Below are positions 18,107 to 25,130 of a stretch of 64,000 bases of DNA, in pieces. Position numbers and translations under genes: made by a program. The notes beneath the pieces are model-generated. The model saw only the letters and a list, made by a program, of their open reading frames with translations, searched no databases and was not told the origin of the DNA. Numbering within the stretch: position 1 is the first letter of the stretch; the number at the start of each line of letters is the position of its first letter. Source of the DNA: Paenibacillus glycanilyticus NBRC 16618. GTDB taxonomy: Bacteria > Bacillota > Bacilli > Paenibacillales > Paenibacillaceae. The stretch is taken from contig NZ_BILY01000034.1 in NCBI RefSeq assembly GCF_004000805.1, positions 1 to 64,000 of the forward strand, written 5' to 3'.

Positions 18107-18144
18107 AAACCTCCGTATGTTCCACGTGAAACATACGGAGGTTT
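18107..18144 (+). terminator. Terminator after rsmG, containing parS
   Basis: Fifteen-base perfect arms (AAACCTCCGTATGTT and its complement) flank a CACGTG-centred middle, followed by TTTT ATTT. This is a very strong hairpin directly after rsmG. Its centre is the parS site listed separately. Confidence 0.85.
18118..18133. other. parS: parS centromere site 1
   Basis: TGTTCCACGTGAAACA matches the 16-base parS consensus bound by ParB (Spo0J) fully. It lies just before noc-soj-parB, where Firmicutes carry several parS sites, and is the loop-proximal part of the rsmG terminator. Confidence 0.95.
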
Positions 18145-18286
18145 TATTTGTGTCTATCCGAAATATTACGAAGATCAAGCAGGAAAAAACCAAATTGAAG
18201 TCGAAATAAAAGGGTAGAGAAAGAATCCCGTTCTTAAAAGGTTTTACATAGGGTTTCTAACGCAACAGCGAGTCTATTAAACGAGG

Positions 18287-18315
18287 TTGTCTGAGAGAAG
18301 TAATATAGATAAAAT
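18287..18315 (+). promoter_or_regulatory. Sigma-A promoter of noc
   Basis: TTGTCT (18287-18292) and TAAAAT (18310-18315) are 17 bases apart. This gives a transcript start near 18322 and a leader of about 95 bases before the noc ATG. The gap from 18145 to 18286 shows nothing else. Confidence 0.7.
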
Positions 18316-18320
18316 GGTAG

Positions 18321-18390
18321 TAACGGGAATTTTACCGTTAATGCATAGCAGCACATCTTGGAAACCAACCACTATAACGGTAATGGTTTC
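18321..18390 (+). promoter_or_regulatory. noc leader with alternative hairpins
   Basis: TAACGG (18321-18326) can pair with CCGTTA (18335-18340). The same CCGTTA, as part of TTACCGTTA (18332-18340), can instead pair with TAACGGTAA (18375-18383). A third stem, GAAACCA (18361-18367) with TGGTTTC (18384-18390), competes for the same space. Mutually exclusive stems in a leader suggest a regulatory RNA or a protein-binding dyad. Function unknown. Confidence 0.4.
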
Positions 18391-18415
18391 TTGGTCGGGT
18401 GGTAGAGTAGATAAT

Positions 18416-19234
18416 ATGAAAGAATCATTTTCCCGTTTGTTCGGTCTAAGTGATCAGCGAAGCGGTCAAGAAGAGGTTCGGCAGATTCCTATTCAAGATA
18501 TTGATACGAGTCCATTCCAGCCTCGGACAATCTTCGATGATGAACGTATCGATGAGTTGTGCCAAACGATCAAAACGCATGGCGTTATTCAACCCATCGT
18601 TGTTCGCGCTCGAAATGGCAGATATGAGATTATTGCAGGCGAACGTCGTTGGCGGGCGGTAACAAAGCTTGGATATGATACAATTCCGGCTATTATCCGC
18701 GAATTTAACGATTCACAGACGGCCTCTATCGCATTGATCGAAAATTTGCAACGCGAGAATTTGACGGCGATTGAGGAAGCGGTTGCCTACCAAAAGCTGA
18801 TCGAGCTTCATGAGCTGACACAGGAGAGCCTTGCGCAGCGTTTAGGCAAGAGTCAGTCTACAATTGCAAACAAGCTGCGGTTGCTGGGATTAAATGACAC
18901 TGTCAAAGAAGCCCTTGCTAGTCGTAAAATATCAGAGAGACATGCGAGAGCGTTGCTTTCTCTCGATACGGAAGAGCTTCAGAATCAGGTGCTCGAAGAG
19001 ATCATTACGAAGGAATTAAACGTCAAACAGACGGAGAATCGTATTGCATCTCTGAAGGAAGAACCGAAGTCGAAGCAAACGAAGCGGTTTGCGATGCCGA
19101 AGAACACGCGTCTTGCTTTTAATACGATCCGTCAAGCTGTTCAGATGGTGTCCAGCACAGGGATGGAAATCAAAGCAGACGAAAAAGACCTTGGCGATTT
19201 TTATGAAATTACTATTCATATACCGAAAAATTAG
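18416..19234 (+). CDS. noc: Nucleoid occlusion protein Noc
   Basis: Noc is a ParB-family CTPase that binds Noc sites around the chromosome and keeps the division ring off the nucleoid. The start MKESFSRLFGLSD is the amphipathic membrane-targeting helix of Noc, which fixes ATG at 18416 (272 residues) although the frame is open 43 codons upstream. The CTP-binding region has QPIVVRAR and IIAGERRWRAV, followed by IALIENLQRENLTAIEEA and a helix-turn-helix with QRLGKSQSTIANKLRLL. The soj-parB pair follows. Confidence 0.95.
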   Translation: MKESFSRLFGLSDQRSGQEEVRQIPIQDIDTSPFQPRTIFDDERIDELCQTIKTHGVIQPIVVRARNGRYEIIAGERRWRAVTKLGYDTIPAIIREFNDSQTASIALIENLQRENLTAIEEAVAYQKLIELHELTQESLAQRLGKSQSTIANKLRLLGLNDTVKEALASRKISERHARALLSLDTEELQNQVLEEIITKELNVKQTENRIASLKEEPKSKQTKRFAMPKNTRLAFNTIRQAVQMVSSTGMEIKADEKDLGDFYEITIHIPKN

Positions 19235-19278
19235 CTTTGCGTAAGTCATCCATGATGAACGTAATAGTACTAATCCGG

Positions 19279-19299
19279 GCCGTCCTCTTCGAGGACGGC
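19279..19299 (+). repeat. Perfect hairpin between noc and soj
   Basis: GCCGTCCTC, loop TTC, GAGGACGGC: a 9-base GC-rich perfect stem with no T tract after it. It could stabilise a 3' end or be a processing or regulatory site; as an intrinsic terminator it is incomplete. Confidence 0.7.
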
Positions 19300-19374
19300 G
19301 AAACCGTTTATACCGATACGTTTCACCGTTAGATCATCAGGGGATTAAAAGTTTGGACACAGAGGTGAACAAGT

Positions 19375-20148
19375 TTGTCTAAAATCATTGCAATAGCCAA
19401 TCAAAAGGGCGGTGTTGGTAAAACGACAACGTCTGTTAACTTAGGGGCTTGCCTGGCAACACTCGGTAGACGGGTGCTGCTTGTTGACATTGACCCTCAA
19501 GGGAACACGACAAGCGGAATTGGCATTAACAAAGCAGATGTAAATAATTGTATTTATGATGTATTGATTAATGATGTGCATCCGAAGGATGCCATGTTTG
19601 AAACAAAGATTGATGGTCTGAAGATCATTCCCGCGACGATTCAGCTCGCAGGTGCCGAGATTGAAATGGTACCAACGATTTCGCGTGAGCTTCGTCTGAA
19701 AAAGGCTTTGTCCCTCGTTAAGGATCAATTCGATTATATTCTAATTGATTGCCCGCCGTCTCTTGGCCTGCTGACGATTAACTCGTTAACGGCGGCTGAT
19801 TCGGTTATCATTCCAATTCAATGCGAATATTACGCGCTGGAAGGACTAAGCCAGCTCTTAAATACAGTAAGACTTGTTCAGAAGCATCTGAATACGGCGC
19901 TTCAAATTGAGGGCGTATTACTGACCATGCTGGACGCTCGGACTAACTTGGGTATTCAGGTTATCGAAGAAGTGAAAAAGTATTTCCAGCAGAAAGTGTA
20001 TCAAACCATCATTCCTCGTAATGTTCGCTTAAGTGAAGCGCCTTCTCACGGCGAAGCTATTATTACGTATGACCCAAGATCCAAAGGTGCTGAAGTATAT
20101 CTTGAACTTGCTAAGGAAGTGATTATGTATGAGCAAGCGGCTAGGTAG
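19375..20148 (+). CDS. soj: Chromosome partitioning ATPase Soj (ParA)
   Basis: Soj is the ParA ATPase that, with ParB and parS, moves origins apart and modulates DnaA. The 257-residue protein begins with the deviant Walker A KGGVGKTTTS and has the switch segments IDPQGNTTSGI and YILIDCPPSLGLLTINS. The start is TTG at 19375 with AGAGGTGA six bases upstream. Its 3' end overlaps parB by 20 bases. Confidence 0.97.
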   Translation: MSKIIAIANQKGGVGKTTTSVNLGACLATLGRRVLLVDIDPQGNTTSGIGINKADVNNCIYDVLINDVHPKDAMFETKIDGLKIIPATIQLAGAEIEMVPTISRELRLKKALSLVKDQFDYILIDCPPSLGLLTINSLTAADSVIIPIQCEYYALEGLSQLLNTVRLVQKHLNTALQIEGVLLTMLDARTNLGIQVIEEVKKYFQQKVYQTIIPRNVRLSEAPSHGEAIITYDPRSKGAEVYLELAKEVIMYEQAAR

Positions 20149-20986
20149 AGGACTTGATGCGCTTATTCCATCGCTTTCGGTAAGCGAAGACGATAAAGTC
20201 ATTGAAATTCAATTAACGCAATTGCGTCCAAACCCATACCAACCACGCAAAACGTTTGATGATGAATCCATAAAGGAATTGGCAGAGTCGATCAAACAGC
20301 ACGGTGTCATTCAGCCGATCATTGTGCGGACGGTATTGAAGGGTTATGAGATCATTGCAGGGGAAAGACGGTTCCGTGCATCGCAGCTTTGCGGCAATGC
20401 AACGATCCCTGCAGTGGTGCGAGCATTTTCCGATCAACAGGTAATGGAAATTGCTTTGATTGAAAACCTGCAACGTGAAGATCTGAATGCGATTGAAACA
20501 GCCATGGCTTATCAAGGGTTAATGGATAAGTTCAAGCTAACTCAGGAAGAGTTATCGATGAAGGTGGGGAAGTCCCGTTCCCATATCGCGAACTTCCTTC
20601 GCCTTCTTGCACTGCCTGTTGAGATCAAAAACAATGTTTCACGTGGAACAATCTCGATGGGGCATGCTAGAGCATTAGTGGGAATCAAGGATGCTGCCGT
20701 CCAGAAGGACATGGCTGACCGGACTGTCAATCTTGGCTGGAGCGTGCGCGATCTAGAAGAAGCGATTCAGAAACTTGAAGTGAAGGAAACGGTAGAAGCG
20801 GCAAAAGCGAAAGCAAAGTCGAAGAAACGGGATCCGTATATCGAGAGCTTGGAAGAGTCGCTAAGAGACCGTTTTAAAACAACGGTTAAGATTAAGCAGC
20901 AAAAGGATAAAGGGAAAATCGAGCTGCAATACTACAATAAGCAGGATCTCGAGCGGCTGCTCGAACTGCTCCAGAATATGGCATGA
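20129..20986 (+). CDS. parB: Chromosome partitioning protein ParB (Spo0J)
   Basis: ParB binds parS, spreads as a CTP-dependent clamp, and loads condensin at the origin. The 285-residue protein starts MSKRLGRGLDALIPSL, the Soj-interacting region. It carries RPNPYQPRKTF, the CTP-binding IIAGERRFRAS, IALIENLQREDLNAIETA, a helix-turn-helix (MKVGKSRSHIANFLRLL), and a C-terminal dimerisation region. It overlaps soj by 20 bases. A parS site lies within the gene. Confidence 0.97.
   Translation: MSKRLGRGLDALIPSLSVSEDDKVIEIQLTQLRPNPYQPRKTFDDESIKELAESIKQHGVIQPIIVRTVLKGYEIIAGERRFRASQLCGNATIPAVVRAFSDQQVMEIALIENLQREDLNAIETAMAYQGLMDKFKLTQEELSMKVGKSRSHIANFLRLLALPVEIKNNVSRGTISMGHARALVGIKDAAVQKDMADRTVNLGWSVRDLEEAIQKLEVKETVEAAKAKAKSKKRDPYIESLEESLRDRFKTTVKIKQQKDKGKIELQYYNKQDLERLLELLQNMA
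20635..20650. other. parS: parS centromere site 2, inside parB
   Basis: TGTTTCACGTGGAACA is the exact reverse complement of TGTTCCACGTGAAACA. It encodes part of the ParB protein itself; Bacillus subtilis also carries a parS within its parB gene. Confidence 0.95.
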
Positions 20987-21000
20987 TTTAGGTTAATTTC

Positions 21001-21053
21001 TAGCATACCAAAGTTGTAATCTTTGTACCGAAAGATTAAACTAAGGTATGCTA
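21001..21053. repeat. Nested inverted repeats after parB
   Basis: TAGCATACC (21001-21009) pairs with GGTATGCTA (21045-21053). Inside it, AATCTTT (21018-21024) pairs with AAAGATT (21031-21037). The element starts 14 bases after the parB stop. No T tract follows, so it may be a weak terminator, a processing site, or a protein-binding dyad. Confidence 0.7.
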
Positions 21054-21124
21054 TTCTTATGTTCTGTTATGGTATTTAAAAGAGAAATTTGAGAGGAAAG
21101 AAAGAGAGAGGAGGATGGAACAAG

Positions 21125-22282
21125 GTGGAAGGGATTATCTATTTGGACCATGCTGCAACTTCGTGGCCAAAGCCGCCGGCTGTACTGGAGGCGATGCAGC
21201 ATGCCATGCTGCATGAAGCGGCAAATCCGGGACGAGGCAGTCATCGGATGGCTGTAAAGGCTAGCCGTGTCTTGTTTGATACGAGGAAGCAATTAGCGAA
21301 GCTGTTTCGGATTAAAAATCCGAATGATATAGCATTTGCCGCCAATACGACAGCCGCATTAAATATGGCAATCAAGGGCTGGGTGAAAAGCGGGGACCAT
21401 GTGATTGCTACTTCGGTTGAGCATAATTCGGTAAGAAGGCCACTGGAGTATTTAAAGCACGCTCTAGGTATTCATGTTACGTATGTAGAGTCAGATGAGG
21501 CAGGCAGAATTCAGGTGGAACGGATTGCTTCGGCCATAACTGCGCAAACTTCATTAATTATAGTTAACCATAGCTCTAATCTGCTCGGCACCATTGCGCC
21601 AATCGCTCAAATTGGCGAGCTGGCCCGAAAAAAGGGCATAAAGCTCCTTGTTGATGCAGCTCAAAGCGCCGGCATTCTTGAGATTGATGTAGAGGCGATG
21701 GGAATCGATATGATGGCCTTTCCTGGCCATAAAGGATTGCTTGGCCCACAAGGCACAGGAGGCCTGTACATCCATCCTAGCGTTGATCTCGTTCCTCAGC
21801 TGCATGGCGGAACAGGGAGTCAATCTGAGGCTCCTGAGCAGCCTAGCGTGCGTCCTGACCGGTATGAGGCAGGAACGCAAAATACACCCGGCCTCGCAGG
21901 TCTCAAGGCGGGTGTCGAATATGTTCTGCATGAGACGGTTCATAACATCCATACTAAGGAATGGGCATTAACCCAGCGGATAATGGACGGACTATTAGAG
22001 GTGGATGGGATTAAGGTTCTTGGGCCAAAGGTTGGCGAGCAAAGAACGGGGATAGTCGCATTCGTAGCCGACGGAATCGATCCGTCTGAAATGTCCTTTA
22101 TACTTGATCAGCATTATCAAATTGCGGTTAGAGCGGGCTTTCATTGCACACCGCTGGCCCATGCCTGTGCAGGTACAACAGGAACAGGCGCAGTACGAGC
22201 AAGCGTAGGTTGTTTTACAACAGAGCAAGAAGCGGATGCCCTTGTTGCAGCAGTGAAAGAAATACGGAAGCAATATTCTTAG
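21125..22282 (+). CDS. Cysteine desulfurase-family class V aminotransferase
   Basis: A 385-residue class V PLP enzyme related to cysteine desulfurases. It begins IIYLDHAATSWPKPP, has the histidine of TSVEHNSVRRP, the aspartate of LLVDAAQSAG, and the PLP lysine in MAFPGHKGLLGPQG. The candidate active cysteine is in VRAGFHCTPLAHA. The GTG start at 21125 has AGGAGG ten bases upstream. No NifU/IscU scaffold gene is adjacent, so whether it supplies sulfur or acts on another substrate is open. It sits between parB and a DUF4446 gene. Confidence 0.88.
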   Translation: MEGIIYLDHAATSWPKPPAVLEAMQHAMLHEAANPGRGSHRMAVKASRVLFDTRKQLAKLFRIKNPNDIAFAANTTAALNMAIKGWVKSGDHVIATSVEHNSVRRPLEYLKHALGIHVTYVESDEAGRIQVERIASAITAQTSLIIVNHSSNLLGTIAPIAQIGELARKKGIKLLVDAAQSAGILEIDVEAMGIDMMAFPGHKGLLGPQGTGGLYIHPSVDLVPQLHGGTGSQSEAPEQPSVRPDRYEAGTQNTPGLAGLKAGVEYVLHETVHNIHTKEWALTQRIMDGLLEVDGIKVLGPKVGEQRTGIVAFVADGIDPSEMSFILDQHYQIAVRAGFHCTPLAHACAGTTGTGAVRASVGCFTTEQEADALVAAVKEIRKQYS

Positions 22283-22310
22283 CATAATTTTCTGGGGGCG
22301 GAAGTTCGAA

Positions 22311-22793
22311 ATGGATGAGTGGACGAATAACCCGATGAATGGGGTTACGGTTGTACTGGCATTGTTGGTCGTCGTGTTATTGATTAGAATTTCAATTGTT
22401 GGCAGAAGGCTGAAAAAGCTTAGAAAGCAGTATGTGGAAGTGATGGGCAACACGGGCATTACGAATCTGGAAGAAGTCATTATCGATTTGAAGCAGTCCA
22501 TTACGGCGCAAGAGCTGCAAAGCGAGAAGCTCCTGAAGCAAATGGAACAGATGAAGGAAGTGCAGCAGCAGGAAAAAGGCCGCGTTGGTGTACTGCGCTA
22601 CAATGCATTCGCCGATCAGGGTAGTGATCTCAGCTTCTCGATTGCTGTGGTAAATGCGGCGCAGGATGGGGTAGTGATCTCAGGGCTACACAGCCGGGAG
22701 AATACTTACGTGTATGCCAAGCCGGTAAGCAAAGGCGAATCGAATTATACCCTTACTCCGGAAGAGCGCAAGGCAATAGCTGAAGCGAAGTAA
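22311..22793 (+). CDS. DUF4446 membrane-anchored protein
   Basis: A 160-residue protein with one N-terminal membrane segment (VTVVLALLVVVLLIRISIV, about residues 9-27), a coiled-coil-like region rich in Lys, Gln and Glu (30-85), and the conserved DUF4446 C-terminal block (VGVLRYNAFADQGSDLSFSI). The family has no known function and is usually found near parB or serS in Firmicutes. The ATG follows a GGGGGCGGAAG stretch. Its stop directly abuts the stop of the converging yyaC gene. Confidence 0.88.
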   Translation: MDEWTNNPMNGVTVVLALLVVVLLIRISIVGRRLKKLRKQYVEVMGNTGITNLEEVIIDLKQSITAQELQSEKLLKQMEQMKEVQQQEKGRVGVLRYNAFADQGSDLSFSIAVVNAAQDGVVISGLHSRENTYVYAKPVSKGESNYTLTPEERKAIAEAK

Positions 22794-23411
22794 TTAATTA
22801 GTGCCCGGATGTTCCAGGGCGGCTGCCTGTTCTCTGGAGCGTGCAGAGACATGGATGCTGTTCATGATGGAGGAGAATACGCTGGAAGCGATGATGTCGG
22901 CCATTTTCATGACCAGATGTAAACGCGTGTTCTGCAGGACAAAATACTCCATGAATCCGCCCACGTTAACGATACCTGTAATATGGATGTCGCCAACAGG
23001 AGGGAGCTCCTTGTTTACGCCGGCGCCAGGTCTTACGGGGCCTGTGCCTACTTGAATCGAGCCGATGCTGGATACTTGCCCAAGGCAGGCGTCAATGCCG
23101 ATAACAAACGGTTTTTGATAAGTGCGATTGATCTGATGGAGTGTCTCTTCGAGGTTCATGGCATGTACGGGCTCTTCTAAAGTGCCGTATAGGGAGAAGT
23201 AGGGGCTCTGATACTTGGAAAGGGTCGTGCCGATCAGTGGGCCAAGAGAATCGCCGGTAGAACGGTCTGTTCCAACGCACACGATTACGATAGGCCGCCC
23301 GGCCGACATCTCGTCGATCATAAGAGATAGCCGGTTGACGATTTGACCAACAGCATTCGCTTCCGTGTAAGGAACCTTTAACGGTATATCCTTCATAAAA
23401 GATAGTTTCAT
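22794..23411 (-). CDS. yyaC: Spore protease-like protein YyaC (DUF1256)
   Basis: A 205-residue DUF1256 protein matching YyaC, a sporulation-associated family structurally related to the germination protease GPR. Key segments are IVIVCVGTDRSTGDSLGPLI and the aspartate of VIGIDACLGQ. The ATG has GGAGGGG upstream. It runs against replication and converges on the DUF4446 gene with no bases between the stops, so no terminator fits between them. A catalytic role has not been shown for the family. Confidence 0.92.
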   Translation of the reverse strand: MKLSFMKDIPLKVPYTEANAVGQIVNRLSLMIDEMSAGRPIVIVCVGTDRSTGDSLGPLIGTTLSKYQSPYFSLYGTLEEPVHAMNLEETLHQINRTYQKPFVIGIDACLGQVSSIGSIQVGTGPVRPGAGVNKELPPVGDIHITGIVNVGGFMEYFVLQNTRLHLVMKMADIIASSVFSSIMNSIHVSARSREQAAALEHPGTN

Positions 23412-23524
23412 AGAATCCCCTCCATAAATGCCAATATGATACTAGTATATGGATAGGACAACCATTTTATACGTCGCGAAGCCAATAGTTTCGTTCTATG
23501 AGGTGAGGGAGAGGAGAAATCGCG

Positions 23525-23764
23525 ATGTTAATCGCCTTTGATTCGACACAGCAAGCGCTGCGCGCGGAGATGCTGCTGGAATACGCGGAGGTTGAAATCG
23601 ATATATGCCCAACTCCGAAAGAGATTACGGCCGGCTGCGCGTTATCGATTCATTTTCCGGGAGAAGAGCTGGAAACGGTCAAGCATGTTATCGAAACGGA
23701 GAATGTAGAAATAAGAGGAGTTTTCAAACCGATTCAGGACGGGTATGAACAAGTTGACCTGTAG
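23525..23764 (+). CDS. DUF3343 small protein
   Basis: A 79-residue protein of the DUF3343 family. Some family members are annotated as putative Se/S carrier proteins because of cysteines; this one has two (about residues 30 and 41). The start MLIAFDSTQQALRAEMLL is typical. A GAGAGGAG ribosome site precedes the ATG. It lies 27 bases before the mechanosensitive channel gene and is probably co-transcribed. Confidence 0.85.
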   Translation: MLIAFDSTQQALRAEMLLEYAEVEIDICPTPKEITAGCALSIHFPGEELETVKHVIETENVEIRGVFKPIQDGYEQVDL

Positions 23765-23791
23765 GATGTGCAAGGATGGTGGTGCGGTAAA

Positions 23792-24667
23792 ATGGATATT
23801 CAAGCCTACTATAAAGATGTTGCGGCATGGATGACAAGCGAGACAACATGGGAAGGTTTTGGACAATCGGTCTTGCGTATTGCGCTTATTATCATCATTG
23901 GACAGGTTATTATCTGGACTGCAAACAAAACGATTGACCGGGTCGTATTAAATCGCTCGGAGAGCCGAATGGTCCTTCAAACCAGAAGAATGACGACCGT
24001 AGGCAAGCTGGTCAAAAACATGATCTCCTATGCGGGATATTTCATTATCGGCATGCTTGTGCTTGACGAGTTTGGCGTACAGCTGGCGCCGCTGCTCGCG
24101 GGGGCAGGTGTCATTGGACTGGCTATCGGATTTGGTGCCCAAAGTCTAGTGAAAGATATTATTACGGGTTTCTTTATTATATTTGAAGATCAGTTCGCGG
24201 TTGGCGATGTCATTCAGACGGGCAATTTCAAAGGAACGGTCGAGGTTATTGGACTTCGGGCAACACGGATTCTTAGCTGGACGGGAGAAGTTCATATTAT
24301 TCCGAACGGCATGATCAATGAGGTTACGAATTTCTCGATGCATAATTCAATTGCGTTTATTGATGTATCGATTGGTTATGAGGAGGACGCGGAGAAAGCG
24401 ATTGTGATAATCCGCAGAGAACTCGAACGGTTTGAGAATGACAATCTCGTTAAGCCTCCGGAGGTGCTGGGTATCCAGACCATGCTTTCAACCGAAGTTA
24501 AGGTACGCATAACGGCAGAATGTCTTCCTAATACGCAAGCTGTTGTAGCAAGGGCATTAAATGCTTATATCAAGAAAGTGCTGGACGGCCACGGAATTGA
24601 CATTCCGTATCCGCGAATGGTAACGTATCATCGCAATGAAAGGGGCGGCGATCCGAATGGAGCGTAA
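23792..24667 (+). CDS. Small-conductance mechanosensitive channel, MscS family
   Basis: A 291-residue MscS-type channel that opens under membrane tension to release solutes on osmotic down-shock. Three membrane segments are visible near residues 30-45, 75-95 and 100-125. The third is the glycine/alanine-rich pore helix (LLAGAGVIGLAIGFGAQSLV). A cytoplasmic beta domain follows (FEDQFAVGDVIQTGNFKG). ATG at 23792 is preferred over a GTG eight codons upstream. The gene ends inside the DUF951 gene. Confidence 0.93.
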   Translation: MDIQAYYKDVAAWMTSETTWEGFGQSVLRIALIIIIGQVIIWTANKTIDRVVLNRSESRMVLQTRRMTTVGKLVKNMISYAGYFIIGMLVLDEFGVQLAPLLAGAGVIGLAIGFGAQSLVKDIITGFFIIFEDQFAVGDVIQTGNFKGTVEVIGLRATRILSWTGEVHIIPNGMINEVTNFSMHNSIAFIDVSIGYEEDAEKAIVIIRRELERFENDNLVKPPEVLGIQTMLSTEVKVRITAECLPNTQAVVARALNAYIKKVLDGHGIDIPYPRMVTYHRNERGGDPNGA

Positions 24668-24860
24668 ACAATTCGAGCTGGGCGATATCGTTCAAATGAA
24701 GAAGCAGCATCCCTGCGGATCCAATGAAATGGAAATTATCCGCATGGGGATGGATATCCGTATCAAATGCGTTGGCTGCAAGCATAGCGTTCTGATTCCG
24801 AGAGCAAAGTTCGAGAAAAATATGAAGAAAGTGCTGCGTTCCGCAGCGGATTCCGGGTAA
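24657..24860 (+). CDS. DUF951 small protein
   Basis: A 67-residue DUF951 protein with the typical FELGDIVQMKKQHPCGSNE start and a CVGCKHSVLIPR block; the three cysteines suggest metal binding. Function is unknown but it is widely conserved in Firmicutes, often beside a mechanosensitive channel. It overlaps the channel gene by 11 bases. Confidence 0.9.
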   Translation: MERKQFELGDIVQMKKQHPCGSNEMEIIRMGMDIRIKCVGCKHSVLIPRAKFEKNMKKVLRSAADSG

Positions 24861-24893
24861 AACGAACAGGCTTAATATTTTTTAAAAAAACAG

Positions 24894-24922
24894 TTGCATT
24901 GGGACAAGGCCTGTGATAATAT
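24894..24922 (+). promoter_or_regulatory. Promoter of tRNA-Ser
   Basis: TTGCAT (24894-24899) and TAATAT (24917-24922) are 17 bases apart. The expected transcript start is about 14 bases before the tRNA 5' end. Confidence 0.7.
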
Positions 24923-24942
24923 AGTTTTTGCTTGACACAAAC

Positions 24943-25033
24943 GGAGAGGTACCCAAGAGGCCCAAGGGGGCTGACTCGAAATCAGCTAGGCGTGTCAAAG
25001 CGTGCGTGGGTTCGAATCCCACCCTCTCCGCCA
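24943..25033 (+). tRNA. tRNA-Ser (anticodon CGA)
   Basis: The acceptor stem GGAGAGG pairs with CCTCTCC, followed by discriminator G and an encoded CCA. The anticodon stem GCTGA/TCAGC encloses loop CTCGAAA, giving anticodon CGA (24977-24979), which reads serine UCG. A long variable arm and the TTCGAATCC T-loop fit a class II serine tRNA. Length 91 bases including CCA. Confidence 0.97.
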
Positions 25034-25070
25034 TATTCGTCCATAACGCTTAGGCGGTTACATAAAGAAG

Positions 25071-25104
25071 AAAGCTCCTACGAGATCACGTAGGAGCTTT
25101 TTTT
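25071..25104 (+). terminator. Terminator after tRNA-Ser
   Basis: AAAGCTCCTACG and CGTAGGAGCTTT form a 12-base perfect stem followed by more Ts, 38 bases after the tRNA. Confidence 0.92.
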
Positions 25105-25130
25105 ATCTTCGGGAGAAGCAGGTGAGTGGA

